Of a stretch of DNA of 64,000 bases, positions 13,201 through 26,000 are shown one piece after another. How positions within the stretch are numbered: position 1 is the first letter of the stretch; each line of letters starts with the position of its first letter. The notes beneath the pieces were generated by a model, which worked only from the letters and a program-made list of their open reading frames with translations, did not search any database and was not told the origin of the DNA. Source of the DNA: Amblyornis subalaris (taxonomy: Eukaryota; Chordata; Aves; Passeriformes; Ptilonorhynchidae); NCBI GenBank assembly GCA_018881555.1, contig JACAXG010000256.1:327081-391080 (forward strand), read 5' to 3'. Position numbers and translations under genes: made by a program.

Positions 13201-14809
13201 CTTGTATCAACATCAATGGAAATAAAGAAATCTCTGTAAGCACTGTGCAACATGAACCCAATGGACCCACCATCTTACTTTGAAGGATGAGGTGGTCCTG
13301 GTTTGAGGGAAATTTCTATTAGATGTGGACGGTGTTTGTATCACCATGTCAGCAAGCTGCTGTGCTTGAAGATGTGTTTTAAAAAGTGACGTAGAAAGTG
13401 CCATGTTAGCCAGGGAAAAGATGGTATTTGTCTTGAACCATAGGAGTTAAAGTTCTTTACCATCTTGTGGTATATGAAGCTCTAAGCTCATTGGTTTGAG
13501 AATAGCTAATTTCTCCTTTACAGTCTAGGGCACAAGAAAAGCAAATGCCCAGAAATGTTGGAACACCAAGTGAAAGCAGAGGGTGCTGTGACACATACTG
13601 TAGTACTTCTAATGGGTATCAAAACATTCATCCAAGTCAAGCTGTCCTTCCTCAGTGCAAAATGCTTCTAGGCATTTCTTTATTGTCCCATGCTTTCTGA
13701 AATACATCCTTTTAGTTTGCTTTTTAACCTTAAAATATCACACAAAGATAAGCTTCTGCAGGATCTAATGTTACCTGGGATTCAGAATGTCATCAGCCCT
13801 CCCCCAAGAAAGGTGTGCTTTCCAGTAGACCTGATTTTGGATCTCCCTTGTTCCTGCCTGGATGCAGGAAGTTGTGCCTCTCTTTGCTATGACTGGTCAG
13901 AGACATCCAACATAGCCAGGTGCTCTTGCCAGGTGTTTCTTGTCGTTAGCAAAATCCTGAGGACATTTACTTCATTATGAGTCACAGTTACTGGCAGCAA
14001 TTAAAAGAGACAAGGTGATGCTTCGTTTGTGAGTGTTCTCTTGGGTATGAATCATCTTTTTTGGTGAAAGGGAAACCTTCCACCCTTCAGGTGGATCTGC
14101 TGTGTCACATTCAGCATAGGGCATAGATTGTAGTGACACACCTTTACCTGAGGACAGCTGTGTGCCAGGCTGAACCTGGTTGTCAAACTGTTAAAAATTC
14201 CATGGTAACAATAGAAATGTGACTTGTGTCCATATTCTGTCATCATTGTGTTTTCATAACCATAGATCAGGCATTACACTCTCAAAGGCTGTAATTTCAC
14301 AGGAATTTTGAAACATGGTGCTGATTTTTCCCCTGTTGAAGTCTGCATTGAACAATCATGAAAGTGCTGCTGGTCTACTGAAACACAGAATATTTTAGAG
14401 GGATGGACGAGATACAAGAATTTCTGCGTCGATGACAAGCCTTGTCAAAGAGAAAACAGTTTCAACATTAATCCACTGTAAATTATGATAAGCCAGGTAG
14501 TACTGACCCCCAGAGCTTGGTCTGCAGCAAGAGCTAGTTGCTGCCCTTCAAACAGAGAAGAGAAGCAGAAGCAGGCGTTTTTGTGAAGCAGAAGAAATTA
14601 GAGACATTTAGAAGCTGGGGATAACTTTTGCATTCTTCTGGAACCCAGAATGGTTTACAGCTCCTGAGTTTTTGCTTTGTTAAAAAAAAACACTGAGTAA
14701 TATATCTGTCAAAAGCACCAGATGTCAAATGCCTGCCTTGCAAAGACCCAAATCGGAGCCATTTCTGACCCAAAACATGATGCAGAGCATTCATGTTTGT
14801 GGTGGCAGG

Positions 14810-15010
14810 AGCGGGGCCATCGCATCACCCCTCAGCGTGGGTGTGGGTCCAGCCTGTTGTCCGGGGGCTCGCAGCATCACGGAACCCCCGGAGCGGCCGC
14901 GCAGGGTCCCTGTCCCTGTGGGGCTGCCCCTCCGTGCCTCTCTCACCGCCATGCATCGCTCCCAGGGCCCGGGCGGCTGAGCTGAGCTCCTGCGCCGCAA
15001 GGGAATCGTC
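14810..15010. promoter_or_regulatory. Small intronic CpG-rich patch
   Basis: Within AT-rich flanks this ~200-bp block carries many CpG dinucleotides, including cggagcggccgcgcagggtc and gggcccgggcggctgag. In vertebrate genomes retained CpGs suggest germline hypomethylation, as at cryptic promoters or enhancers, but GC-rich decayed repeats can look similar. No TATA-like element or gene start is apparent. Confidence 0.35.
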
Positions 15011-15327
15011 ACTTGGAGAAAGACATCCAGGAACACGGCAGGCGTGTGAGCAGTGCAGCTCCAAAAGATCTGTCTGTCAGTGAATGTCACCCCACAAACC
15101 TACCGAAAATGTCCTTTTCTTTCTCCCTTCTCCCTGTACAGCTTTTCTTTATTTTTTATACAAAATGTCAACTTTTTAGCATTTTGGTTATTCCTTAGAA
15201 TGGATCTTTTCTTTGTGTAAAATAAGCTTTGGGTGTTTATTTAGATGTTCACTGAAACTGTGTAGAAAGCAGTAATTGTGTGGTACTAAAGAATTAATCC
15301 ATTTAGTCATGGGAAGCCCTACTTAGC

Positions 15328-15361
15328 CTTTTTTTCTTTTTCTTTTTCTTTTTTTTTTTTT
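15328..15361. repeat. T-rich low-complexity tract
   Basis: A run of 34 bases is almost entirely T with occasional C. Simple low-complexity sequence; no element attached to it is recognised. Confidence 0.85.
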
Positions 15362-15726
15362 AGCATAACGGGCAATTTTAAGGAATCACAACTTTATTTA
15401 GAAATTTTATTTTAATAACTATATTGCTAAACTTGTTTTCATCTGGGAAAAAATCAAACTCCTTGTATTTTCTTATTTTAAGAAGAATTGTCACTTTCCG
15501 TAGAGCTCTATTTTTGTGCTTCTGTTCCCTTTATTCTTCAATTTCTAAATAAACAATCTTATTGTAACACAGGTGCTTCTAACTATTTTATGGAGACTGC
15601 TGAGCCAGCTTAGGGAATCCTAACATTTAAGCATATAATTGTCTACTTAGAGCCCTAGACTGGCAAAATAATGTCCGAAGCTTGCTATACCTTCTGTGTG
15701 TTGCCTTTCACTCCTGTTAAAGCAGT

Positions 15727-15779
15727 CATGCTTGGGGGTTTTTTGTTGTTTTGGTTTTTTTTTAACCTCCCCAAGCATG
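15727..15779. repeat. Inverted repeat with T-rich loop
   Basis: The arms catgcttgggg (15727-15737) and ccccaagcatg (15769-15779) are perfect 11-bp reverse complements around a 31-nt T/G-rich loop. No long continuation of the stem is seen, so a microRNA precursor is unlikely. Confidence 0.65.
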
Positions 15780-16194
15780 TTCTGGATCTCACTGTACGGT
15801 GCTGCTGTCTCTCTTAGGAACGCAGCAGGGAATCATTTGTTTACTGGCTGTCCAAGCCCTTTCTAGCAAAATTCCAATATGTCTTCATTGACCTTGGCAA
15901 TGTCCAAGGGGGGCATTCCAACCGTCAGACAGCAGTGGGTCCAGCTGCCCAGGGTGCATCCCCTGGAGTGCTGCTTCCTACGGGGGCCAGCTGATTCCTG
16001 TCGGTGGGCTGGGGCAAGGAGAGGGACTGGAGCAGGGGGATGGCAGGGCACAGGCCTCGGAGTTCCTGGAGAAACACCCTCTGTAGCTGGAGACGAGGCC
16101 GCTGGTCCCCATGGTGCCGAGGCAGACGGTCCCTGAATGTGTCTGCATTCTGTCTTCAGAGTAACACACTCGGGGCGTCTGCTGCTTGATCAGG

Positions 16195-16402
16195 GGGACA
16201 CCTTTGTTTTTCAGAGTTTTACAAAAACGTTTAAAGTCACAGACAATACAAAAACAGAGCTCAAGGAGCATTTGGACAACATTCTCAGGCACATGATGGG
16301 ATTCCTGGGTCTGTCCTGTGCAGGACCAGGAATTGGACTTGATAATGCTTGTGGGTCCTTTCCAAATTGGAATAGTCTGTGATTTTGTGATGCTATCATG
16401 AT
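16195..16402 (+). mobile_element. CR1 LINE 3' fragment, plus strand
   Basis: The stretch reads as a CR1 3' end: aggagcatttggacaacatt, ctcaggcacatgatgggatt, a gtcctgtgcaggaccaggaa segment, gtgggtcctttccaaattgg and a terminal tctgtgattttgtgatg. It belongs to a CR1 type different from the copies at 4.7 and 5.5 kb. The long minus-strand open frame at 15978-16565 runs antisense through it and is not a gene. Confidence 0.85.
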
Positions 16403-16974
16403 ACATTAGAAATTGCAGCATATTTTGAGTGCTGAAGTGTTTGGTGCTGAAACCCGATGTCCAGCTCTTCAGCTCTGCCTGTTTTCCCTTTGTACTTTTG
16501 AAATGGTACACGAGTAGGGAGGAAATTGTTGAAAATAAAACAACAAATATGTTTATCAGTTGCATAAGGGTGACATAGTCAGCAGTTTGCCTGCAACATC
16601 ATTGTCCCTCAGGAATAAGTGAAAATGCTTTTGAAATGAGTCTGTTCAGGCCAGAGCAGAGCAGCATATGGACTGGGAGCTGCCACTGGATATGCTGGTT
16701 CTTATTCTCACAAACCTCATGTACTGCTGGCACAAGAGAATTTCAACTCAGTTGTTAGTATCTACCTGTCAGATATAATATCTTCATTATAGTAGTGCAA
16801 AAGCAGCAGATCTTTTTGAGCTATACTTGTGTGTCAGAAGTGTGTTGGCATATTAACAGGCTACCTGGCAAGAATAGGACAGGTAAAAAGGTAAGACGTA
16901 TGGGTTATTGGTTACAGAAGTGCAACTATTTGTGTTTTGCCATCAGCGAAGGTGATTGCACACATCAGCACTTC

Positions 16975-17001
16975 TTAAACGCCTGATTTTCAGGCGTTTA
17001 A
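16975..17001. repeat. Perfect 12-bp stem hairpin with 3-nt loop
   Basis: The left arm ttaaacgcctga (16975-16986) and right arm tcaggcgtttaa (16990-17001) are exact reverse complements around a ttt loop. Each arm contains one CpG. No longer stem and no repeat family is recognised. Confidence 0.75.
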
Positions 17002-20000
17002 AATTGCATCTGTATTTATGCTGTTAAATGCTGTCATTACACAAAACTAAATATTGCAAATGCATTCAGTCAAGATGTGACACTTTGTGGCAGCCTCAAA
17101 TACTTTTTAATTGCTGTTAAATGAAGCCTCAGAGACAGTGGGAGGGTGATGGGAGGGCTGTGTAATATCATGTGTGTGTGAAGAGGATCAGTGAAGAGTT
17201 TTTGTTGTCCGTTCAGTGGAAGAACCCTGACAGTGTCCACTGGAAATGGTGTTTGGAACGGTCTGGGCAGGCTCTGTGTCATTATTGTGACATGAGATTC
17301 TTGATGGGCTCAGAAGACCCTTGAGGAGCCATGAGGGCAGTGAGAGCCATCGGCCAAGAGCAGGTGGTTTGTGAGGCCATCCCCTCTGGTGGCCTTGGTG
17401 CTGCTCGTCCCGGCCCCAGTCCAGTGAGCCATGCTGCGGGAGCTGCTGCAAGGGCAGAGTGACCTGGATTTGCGGGTGGACAAGAGCTGGCAGCACCACG
17501 AGGAGACTCAAGGACACTGTTGGGGGCTGCTCAGGGGCTGTCCTGCAGCAGCCAGAGGGTCCCATCCTGCCTCAGGCCCTGTGCATGTTGCATTCAATTG
17601 TGGCTCTGGGGCCCCTTGGGAAGAAGTACAGGTTGGTTCTTCCTTCAGTCACATTTCCTTTAGTCACAATTCTACAGTCACATTTCCTGGACAACGCATG
17701 GTACCTGTGCTTTGGGTAGGAAAAAGGTAGAAGGGATCTTCTGCTCAGCAGCTGTAATCTCAAAAATCTGTAGCTTGTTTTAATTTAGAAAAGAAAAAGA
17801 AGAAAATAAAGGTCTAAAATCAGTCCTGTAGTTAGACCTGGCTTTGTTTAAAAGTTTAATATGGATGTAGAAATTTAGTTCCCAGCATTTGTGTTTGAAA
17901 CACCATCACACTGTACTGGGCAGTGCTGAGCATCCAGCACTGAAGCACCCAGCACTTCCTTGGCAGCACTGGGGTGTTCATGGCCACCCCTAAAATGTCA
18001 CATCAGAAAACGTCTGGCTTCTGCTTAGGACATTCATGGGGTGCTTGCATGCTTGGTTCAGGCATCAGGATGGGTATTTAATTATTTTCTGCTGATTGGG
18101 CATGTCCTGGCTTTGGGCAGTTTATCTTGGTGTCTTTGCCATCCCGTTTCCTGGTCCTCGGTACAAGACATGGTGAACATTTGCAGCTGGGTTCAGGAAA
18201 ATGTCAATAGTGGGTGCCTCTGACCCAGATTCAAAGTTGTCTTAGAATTGCTGAAGTATCAACTTTGAAAGGCATGGCTGGAGATCACACCAAAATTTTT
18301 CATTCCTGCCGCTCATTGTTGTGTTCCATGTCTTTTTAATAGAGTTTTCATCAGAAGTACTTCCTTAAAAAAATTACTTTAATTGTTTTAATGAGATTTA
18401 TTGTTTTTAGACAGTGCCCTGTGGTTTGCTTAATATAATTACAAAGCAAGGTGCAGCTGCAGCAGAGTATCAATGAAGGAAGAAAGAAAAGAGTGGTTGG
18501 AGAAAAAAGTGCCAAAAACCTCTTGCCTGTTCTAGGCAAGGGCTCTCTTGGCCGATGCAGCAGGCAACCTATGTGCTCATGATTTGCCAGCTCCCTCATT
18601 CTGTCTTGGTGCCAAGAAAGAAATCCTGACAGGACTATGATAGGCTTCAAGTTAGGTGCCTTTGGCAGCTACTTTTGATTCCTTACCTGCAGGGAAAACG
18701 TATTTGGGGTACCTACACTTGCAGCCCCTCAAACAGTTTGTTTTACCCATTTTAGACACTTTTCTTTTTCAGTGAAAAGGAAATTTTCTTTTTCAGCGAA
18801 TGCCAAGAGGCAGGTGTACTGAAAGCACCAGTTCTGCTGGCCATGTCCTGTTTTTTCTGAAGATTTTGCACCACACCAGCTCACCATGTCTGTGATGACA
18901 TGGGGCTTTCTTTGGGGCAGAGAGCAGTACAGAGGGTCGCAGAGCTGCAGCGAGCATCCTCTGGCACTTCTCCCCCGAGAAGGGGAGTCACTGTTATTTA
19001 TTCTCCCTTTTTTTCTCAAAAAACAGCAAACTGTAATTGAAACCGAGTTGCAGCAACTTGTTAAACACTCCAGGACCAGCACCCATTTTCACCCTGCACT
19101 GATGTTTAGGCTGCAGCTGCTGCAGATCAACGCAAGGCCCCAGATGGTGCTGCCTAATCCTCAGGAGAATCCGTGTCCTGGAGGCAGCTCTTATCACTCC
19201 AGACCATTGCAGACATTGTCTGCAAGTCTGCTGTAAGGGGGAATAATACAAACATGCAATGCATGAGTTTCACTTCCTTGAGCAACACAAAGGCACAGGA
19301 AGTGAAGTTAAACATTACAAGAATAGAGTTCACATTACCGAAAACTGAGCTATTTTTGCTGCCCTGATAAGTAGCTGGTGGTTTGAGGGGCAAGGGGCAC
19401 ACTCGAACGTCCTGCCGGTTGTATTTTGCCGCTGAGAATTGCGGTATAGAGACCGTTTTAAAGAACATTTTTGCATTTGTTTTGTCTGTGTTGCCAGTCA
19501 CCATTAGCTCACCTGGGTAACGAACGTTACAGATGCTGCTTTGCTGGAAGTGTTGGAAATGCTCAGATTCCTCAGTTTTTGCAGTAGAAGTGTATCCTGG
19601 TTGGCTGCCCTGGCAGGTGTAGAACAGACAGGCTCTGCTCATTTCCAGCCTCCCCTGGCAGGCAGAGGGGTTTCTGCCCCCTGACAGGGGATATCTCCTG
19701 GCAGTTCTTTAGTAAGTAACTTCGGTGCTACATAGCGGACATAATCTTGCACCTTCTTGTCTATTTTCTTCCACATATGCCTTTAAAAATCGTCCCTGTT
19801 AGGCTTTTGGTGACCCAATTTTAATGTTAAAAAGCAGTCTTAATCAGTTAATCCTGGCAGGTAGTGCAGGTTGTGCTCATGTTTGACTTGATCTTGTCAC
19901 CTCTAGGGTTCATTTTGATCTCCATAGCGGTTATGACCTCATGTTTCAGTGGAGGCCAAGGCACAGCACTGGCTCAAAAGCATTTGGTTAAATTTCAAAA

Positions 20001-23000
20001 TAGAATAAAATAAAAATATATTTAAAAAAAGAAAAGAACCCCTAAGCAATGCTGGAATAGTGGTCATAGAAACAGATTATCATCAGTTTATCTTCGCTGT
20101 CTTGCTATTTACTGAGCTGTAAAGCTTGTGCTGATTTCACATTGTACATGATTTATGCTATGCTGAATTGTTCCACTCCATACCTGAAAAATTCCAAAGG
20201 CACTCTGGTTCCTGACGGCTCTTTCAAGCGCTATAGAAGAACCTCTTTAATTGCCTAATATATAGCCCGCTGCTCTGGGATCAAAAAATAGAACATCTCA
20301 GGTGGTTCTGTGAAAAATGTCTGTGTAAGTCCCTATAACATTGCAAATGGAGTCATAATTTGGGGGTTTTATGTTTTGTTTAAAAGAAAGCAAACAAAAG
20401 GTATTAGACTTTTCATTCAAAAACACATTAAAATCCTGTAGCATTTTTTACCACATTAAGGAAGAGAACAAAAGTTGCACAGTAAATTATTGACAGTTTC
20501 AGTCAAATTTAGGTCCAGCTGCACTTCGAAGAGAGCATAGGTGCATATTTTTCCCTATTTTAAATAACTGTGTCCCAACCAATAGAGTGTTGGTGAGGAT
20601 GTACATGTGCTGAAGGTGTTCAGACTGATTTCAGTTGAAACAGTTTCATAAGGAACTACTTAATTTTTTCTCTCTAGTTTAATTTTGGCAAAAGCTGATA
20701 CAGACCCTAATATTACCTAGCAAGAGCAAGGCTACAAAGCTTTTATACATTCAATTTGCATCCCTAAATAATTATTTTTAGCATTATTTATACCACATAC
20801 GAGTTTCCCGGGCACACGTCGTCTCATCGCAGTAACTGTAGGAACACAACAGAATGATCCACTCTCCAGAGCTGAATATACAAGATAAAAGATGTTTGAG
20901 ATTAACATGCAAACATTTGGAAAACAATGGAAGTGGGAGCCAAACTGGGGAAGCTGGCTTTCCTGAGTCGCAGAACACCCAAAGACAAGAAATGTGAAAG
21001 AAGGTGCCTGTGACCCCCAGCAGATCAGACATCACAGAATTTGGGCATTGTTAGTGTGAAGAGTGAGCCAGGTACAGTGAGAGTTTATTCCCAATGTAAC
21101 CATAGAAAATAAGGTACAGCAGGAATGAACTTCCCTGTTTGTACTTGAAAGGTTTCTCTGTGTTCTCTTTAATTTTAACAGCATTGATATTCCGTTTGCT
21201 TTATGAAACCCTTTATTACAAACAGTTATGAATATGAACATCTCATTTGACTGCTGATGAACAGAGGGGAAAATCTAAATTAAAACTTTAAATACCACTA
21301 TTTAATTACCCAAATGGCTTTGACTGTGTTAAAGAGTGCCTGGGATTATTCTGTTTTTCAATTTGTTTTAATGCTTCCTCGGTAAAAGCTGATGGATTCC
21401 CAGGCCCATTGCTGTCACTGATGAACTATATAAAGATAAATGACATTATGGTAAATTCCACTTAATGACACATTTTTAATTTTCAGAACACAGACATTTT
21501 CTGGCTAGTGAATGAAGGCTAATTACCTCAAGATCAGAACAAAATAACTCCTCATTTTGAAAGATAATAGAAAAGAAATGTTGCAGATTAATGATGCTAT
21601 TTATCTTTAAAAGAAAAAAAACTCTATCTTTATCCTGATAGTGCTGTTCCCTGAGGAACACAGTTATAAAATGAATCTGAAGTCGCAACTTAATAGGTTA
21701 TTAAAATTATTTGAGTGTGGGCTCCTCTGGTTCAGCCTTTCCATAAATTTAAATTGGAGGTCTGCTGTATTTCTAAAGAAAGCAGCGTGTTTACGAGGCC
21801 ACAGGGAGCAGACGGGGTGCTGACAAAAGGCACGCCTCACCCCATGCTGAAGCTCCTTTTCTAAGCCTGAATGGAACTGATATGTTTCAGAAACAGTTGA
21901 GAGAAAAGTTTGAAATGTCTGAATTATGTTACACCGGTGTGTTTTCTTTCCAGCATGTGTTATGATTAGAGTAAGTGGGAATAAAGGAAGGGCACAGAGA
22001 TAAATCTAATGTGGGGACGCGGCAGCAAACAGCGTCAGCTGCCAAGTGCCAGGATCAGAGGTTTTGTGACTAATGGCACAGGTGGCACCCTTGGTTCTTG
22101 CTGGGAAGCTTGAGCAGTGCAGCCTTACCTTTAAAAAGGGTAGTTGAAAAAACATACCGAGCGTGAACTTTGCATGTGCTTCTTCAGGCTGTCCCACTCC
22201 ATCCGTCATTGTCCCCAGCCAGATCACAGGTAACACTTCTGTCCCTCTCTGTCCTGATATGACACACGTGTCCTGGAAGCAAATTCATGTCAGATACCCT
22301 TCTCATGCAGGGAACTAAAGTGTACAAAAATGTAATGGAAAAAGGAAATTTTCATCCATGAAAATTTCTATCACATCTGTTGTTGCCTAGTCCTGGAAAT
22401 CTGGACTCTGGTGTACTGACAGCCATGCTGCTGGAACATGTTGTGTGTGGTGAAGCCTCTTCCCTACTCCCATCTCCTCACAGTTTTCCAAGCACTATGG
22501 CTGTTCTGAGACATGGTTTGTGGTTCAGCCCTGGATTAGTTCACTGTGGAGCAGGAAGTGACAGCTCAGCTCAGCTGAACAGGTCAGGAAAGAATACTTG
22601 GAGTTTCCAAGGCTGGAAGACAAGAAGGTGGAGGACAATCCTACTCACTAGGTTCAGATATTGCAGGCTGAAGGCATAACTGGCTTCTGGGGTTGGTTTT
22701 TGGTTTTTTTCCTGTCTCTGTTCATGCAGCAGTGTCATTTTTCCTTGATCAAGCTCAGTTTTGTGCTGGTGATGTTTTGCTGTGGCTCCATCCACAGAGG
22801 AGCGAGGGTCTGCTCCTGCCACCCGTGCTGTAGGAGGCCGCAGGGACAGACGTGTCCCTCTGTGCTGGCTGGAGCTTGGTGATGCACGGGTCAGTGCTGC
22901 CATCTCTTTGCCAAGCTGCTCGTCCTCCTCTGCCTTTGGACAAAGTGGTTAGGTATGTAATTACTGAATTAAATACCAAATTCAGTATTTTAATACAGAC

Positions 23001-26000
23001 TGCACTTCTGCGAACTCCCTTCATTTGCAGCAATTCCAGTATTCTCTGTCCCTCCAAGCCCCTCACAGTGCTCATTGATCAGCCCTGCTCTCCGTGGTGG
23101 GAGTCAGGGGGTTTCAAGACACGAGAGGCTGCAAGGGGCCGGTGACCCTGCCATGCGCTCTCCTCTCTGTGTCCTTCGCTGCCAGAGAGGCTCTTCCAGA
23201 GGTGGCCGTGCAGCCACCATGGGGCTGGTGACATCCCTTCACTTCTCTGCCAGAGTCTGTCCTGTGCCACTGAATCTGCCCCTTCACCACCTCACTCTCA
23301 CCCAAACCTTCCTGAGGAGGTTCTGTAAACCCCACCATGGTACTTCTAAAACAGTACTGTAAAGGGAGTATTTTAATATTATTAGAATTTATATTGTTTG
23401 GATACAAATTACATCCAAAAAGTTGGATATATAGTCCTAAGAAAAAATGTCTTGGTGGCAATTTATATATGTTTGTTGAGTTTAATACTATTTGTTTCTA
23501 TATTAGGCATAGTGGAATACATTGGCTTGTGTGGAGGGTTAAAGCAGAGTTAATTCAATTCCCAGTGAGGTCGCTGACTGACAAAATGCAACAATTCTGA
23601 TGGCACCAATCAGGAGCAACACTTTTAGCACCTCTGGTGCTACTGTATTTTTCATAGTTCTGACTATTTTGTGCATGTTCCTTCCACTCATCTCTTGGAG
23701 TAATATCTTTACTCTTTGCCTGTGACAGTCCTTTTGGATTGCCCATCTGCTTTGCAGATGTTGGTGATCTGTGGTCTGGTAGAAATGCAAGAGGCTAGGC
23801 CATGATCTGGAGATCATCGTGCACAATTAAAAATACATGGTGCCAAAGTAAAGAAGGAAATATTGAGTTGTAAAATGGTTATTCATTGAGTTTTTACGAG
23901 GTCTTGGCAAACCTAGGAGGTTTCATGCCTGTAGTTTAAGATTCCACTGTGGGTATTTGTTGCTGTGGATGAACCAGCAGTTCATACAACAGTATTTTCT
24001 GTAAATTATTTATCTATTCAAGAAAGTGTAATGTGAGCATATTCTCTGTCCTGAAGGATTACTGGGTTTGTTCATGCAAAGGAGCGGTGGCTCACATGCT
24101 GAGGCAGTCCCAAATGATTTAGAAGGTGGCTAGCCCCCATGGCAATGTCCCATGTGATCTGGTGTGTCTTCCAGAAGCCCAGCGGATAATTCAGGAATAG
24201 TTACCAGAAAAAAACAATTTCTGTAAGAAAAGGGTTTATTTTCAAAAGGATAGGTTCATAATGCCGGCTAAGTTTGCCTCAGGTTTTGAACTTTGTTTTT
24301 GAAAATTGCACACCTTACAGAGTCAGTTTTACTTTGTTCAGTTTTGGTTTTTGGAGGCTTAGGATCATGAGGATAGTCTTGAGAAGAAGCTTCTTTTGGG
24401 TAGATTGTAATTTCAAAACTCTATGTTTTTTGCTTGCGTAATTATGACACTACATATATAAAATGCAATTGCTTTCTATCACTTAGATTTTAGTAACAAT
24501 ACAGTGCTTTATGATGACATTTCTAGAGTTAGTTTTTCCTGATTTATTGTAGTAGTGCAGCAGATATCAGAGATATATATGGAAATATTTTGGCAATGTT
24601 TCTGATGGATTCTGCCAGCCGAAACTGCAGTTTTTATTTTTTAGTTTAAATGGCTTTGGGTTTTCTGTTGGACAATTGTCAATATGACTGAGGAGATCTT
24701 ATTTAAAAAAAATAGTTTTCATTTAGATGATGTTATCCATGGCTGTTGTGGCTCATATCTAGCATTCGTACATAAATTCTTCCAATTGTACTAATGGAAT
24801 TCTAGTCCTAGGCAGCAGCGTTTTACAGCACCATGGCAAAAAGCAATGTCTGAAACTAGGAGTGTCTCTAAGAAGTTCTTTCATGTTGAAGCAAAAATGT
24901 GCTCAGCAGAAAGAAATGTAAATTTAAGGAAAATCTCCAATTTCCTATTCTATGCAAAGCTTTGATTTTTTGCTGATTCAGGCAGTAGGGTTGACATTGG
25001 AGCTTCTCATTTCTTCTGAAATAATCACTTTTTACTTTGGAACAGCCTTTCATTTTTCACAGCACTATCTTCTGAAACAGTCCACTTTGTATGTATGAAT
25101 CTGTTTTTCTCCAGATAACACAGAAAGTAAAACTATTAGAAGCAGGTTCCCATCTATTACTTTCCAGAGTGCATAGAGAAATACTAATTTTCAGTGGCAC
25201 CCGTTTGGGAACTTTACTGATGTCTTTTGCCCCCCTTTCAAAAAAAGACAAAAAGAGGAAGAAGGAAATGCATCTGTAGTCTAAATTGACTGTGCCAAAT
25301 AAAACATTAAATTTCAAAAGAACATGTAAAAAGCAGATAGTTAATGGTAATAAAGCTGTCAGTAAAAGCCTGATGGCTGAGGAGGATTACAAAGCCCATC
25401 CTGAAGGGGTCTGGAACTGTGGAGGTACAGGCACTGCCCGCTGGGTGATGGTCAACACCATTGGTCATCTCTTGGGTCTCATACAGCTCTTCCTTAACAC
25501 AAGGACAATTTAACTTTTATTTAAAAGTGGGATTGTGTGCTATGATGGTACAGTGAGCATATTCTAGGCAAGAAGCCTGGGTAGATCTGCCTTTTTTTGA
25601 CATGAGCGCAATCTGATCTGCTTGCGTCCCTGGCCTAATTACTGCTAGAGTTAAAAACAAACCAGACTTATTGGGTCTCTGTCAAGGTTTGCTTTGTGTA
25701 TGGATTTCATTTATTGTTTGTCTGTTCTGGTCACTTCTACTGTTTCAGTATCTTTTTTTGTGAAAATAAAATCCCCAATCATCCCTCCTGCTGCTTCACT
25801 CTACAGAAGTACCTCCTGTTGGGCTCAGGTTTTTCAGTGGAGATATCTTCTGCACCCAGGTGCTTCCTGACTTCTCTTTGTGATGATCACATCATCACCA
25901 CTGCCCCACACCTTGGACAAATGCCCCTGGGGTGTGTTGTTCTCTGTCTCTGAGGGGCACAGCATTCCCGTTCTCCTGTCCATCCATCGTTGGGCCTGTC

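Larger units (their letters stand above)
10213..15726. other. Intron; CpG-rich patch at 14.81-15.01 kb
   Basis: No coding exon or RNA gene is recognised. GC-richer intervals at 10.72-11.45 kb and 12.53-12.83 kb generate overlapping open frames on both strands that show no family resemblance. A short but clear CpG-rich patch lies at about 14810-15010. A T-rich tract lies at 15328-15361, and an AATAAA is seen near 15549 without any gene preceding it. Confidence 0.5.

Noticed and set aside
15978..16565. 195-codon minus-strand open frame
   Set aside because: It runs antisense through a CR1 3' end and adjoining GC-rich intron, has no recognisable domain and no gene context.
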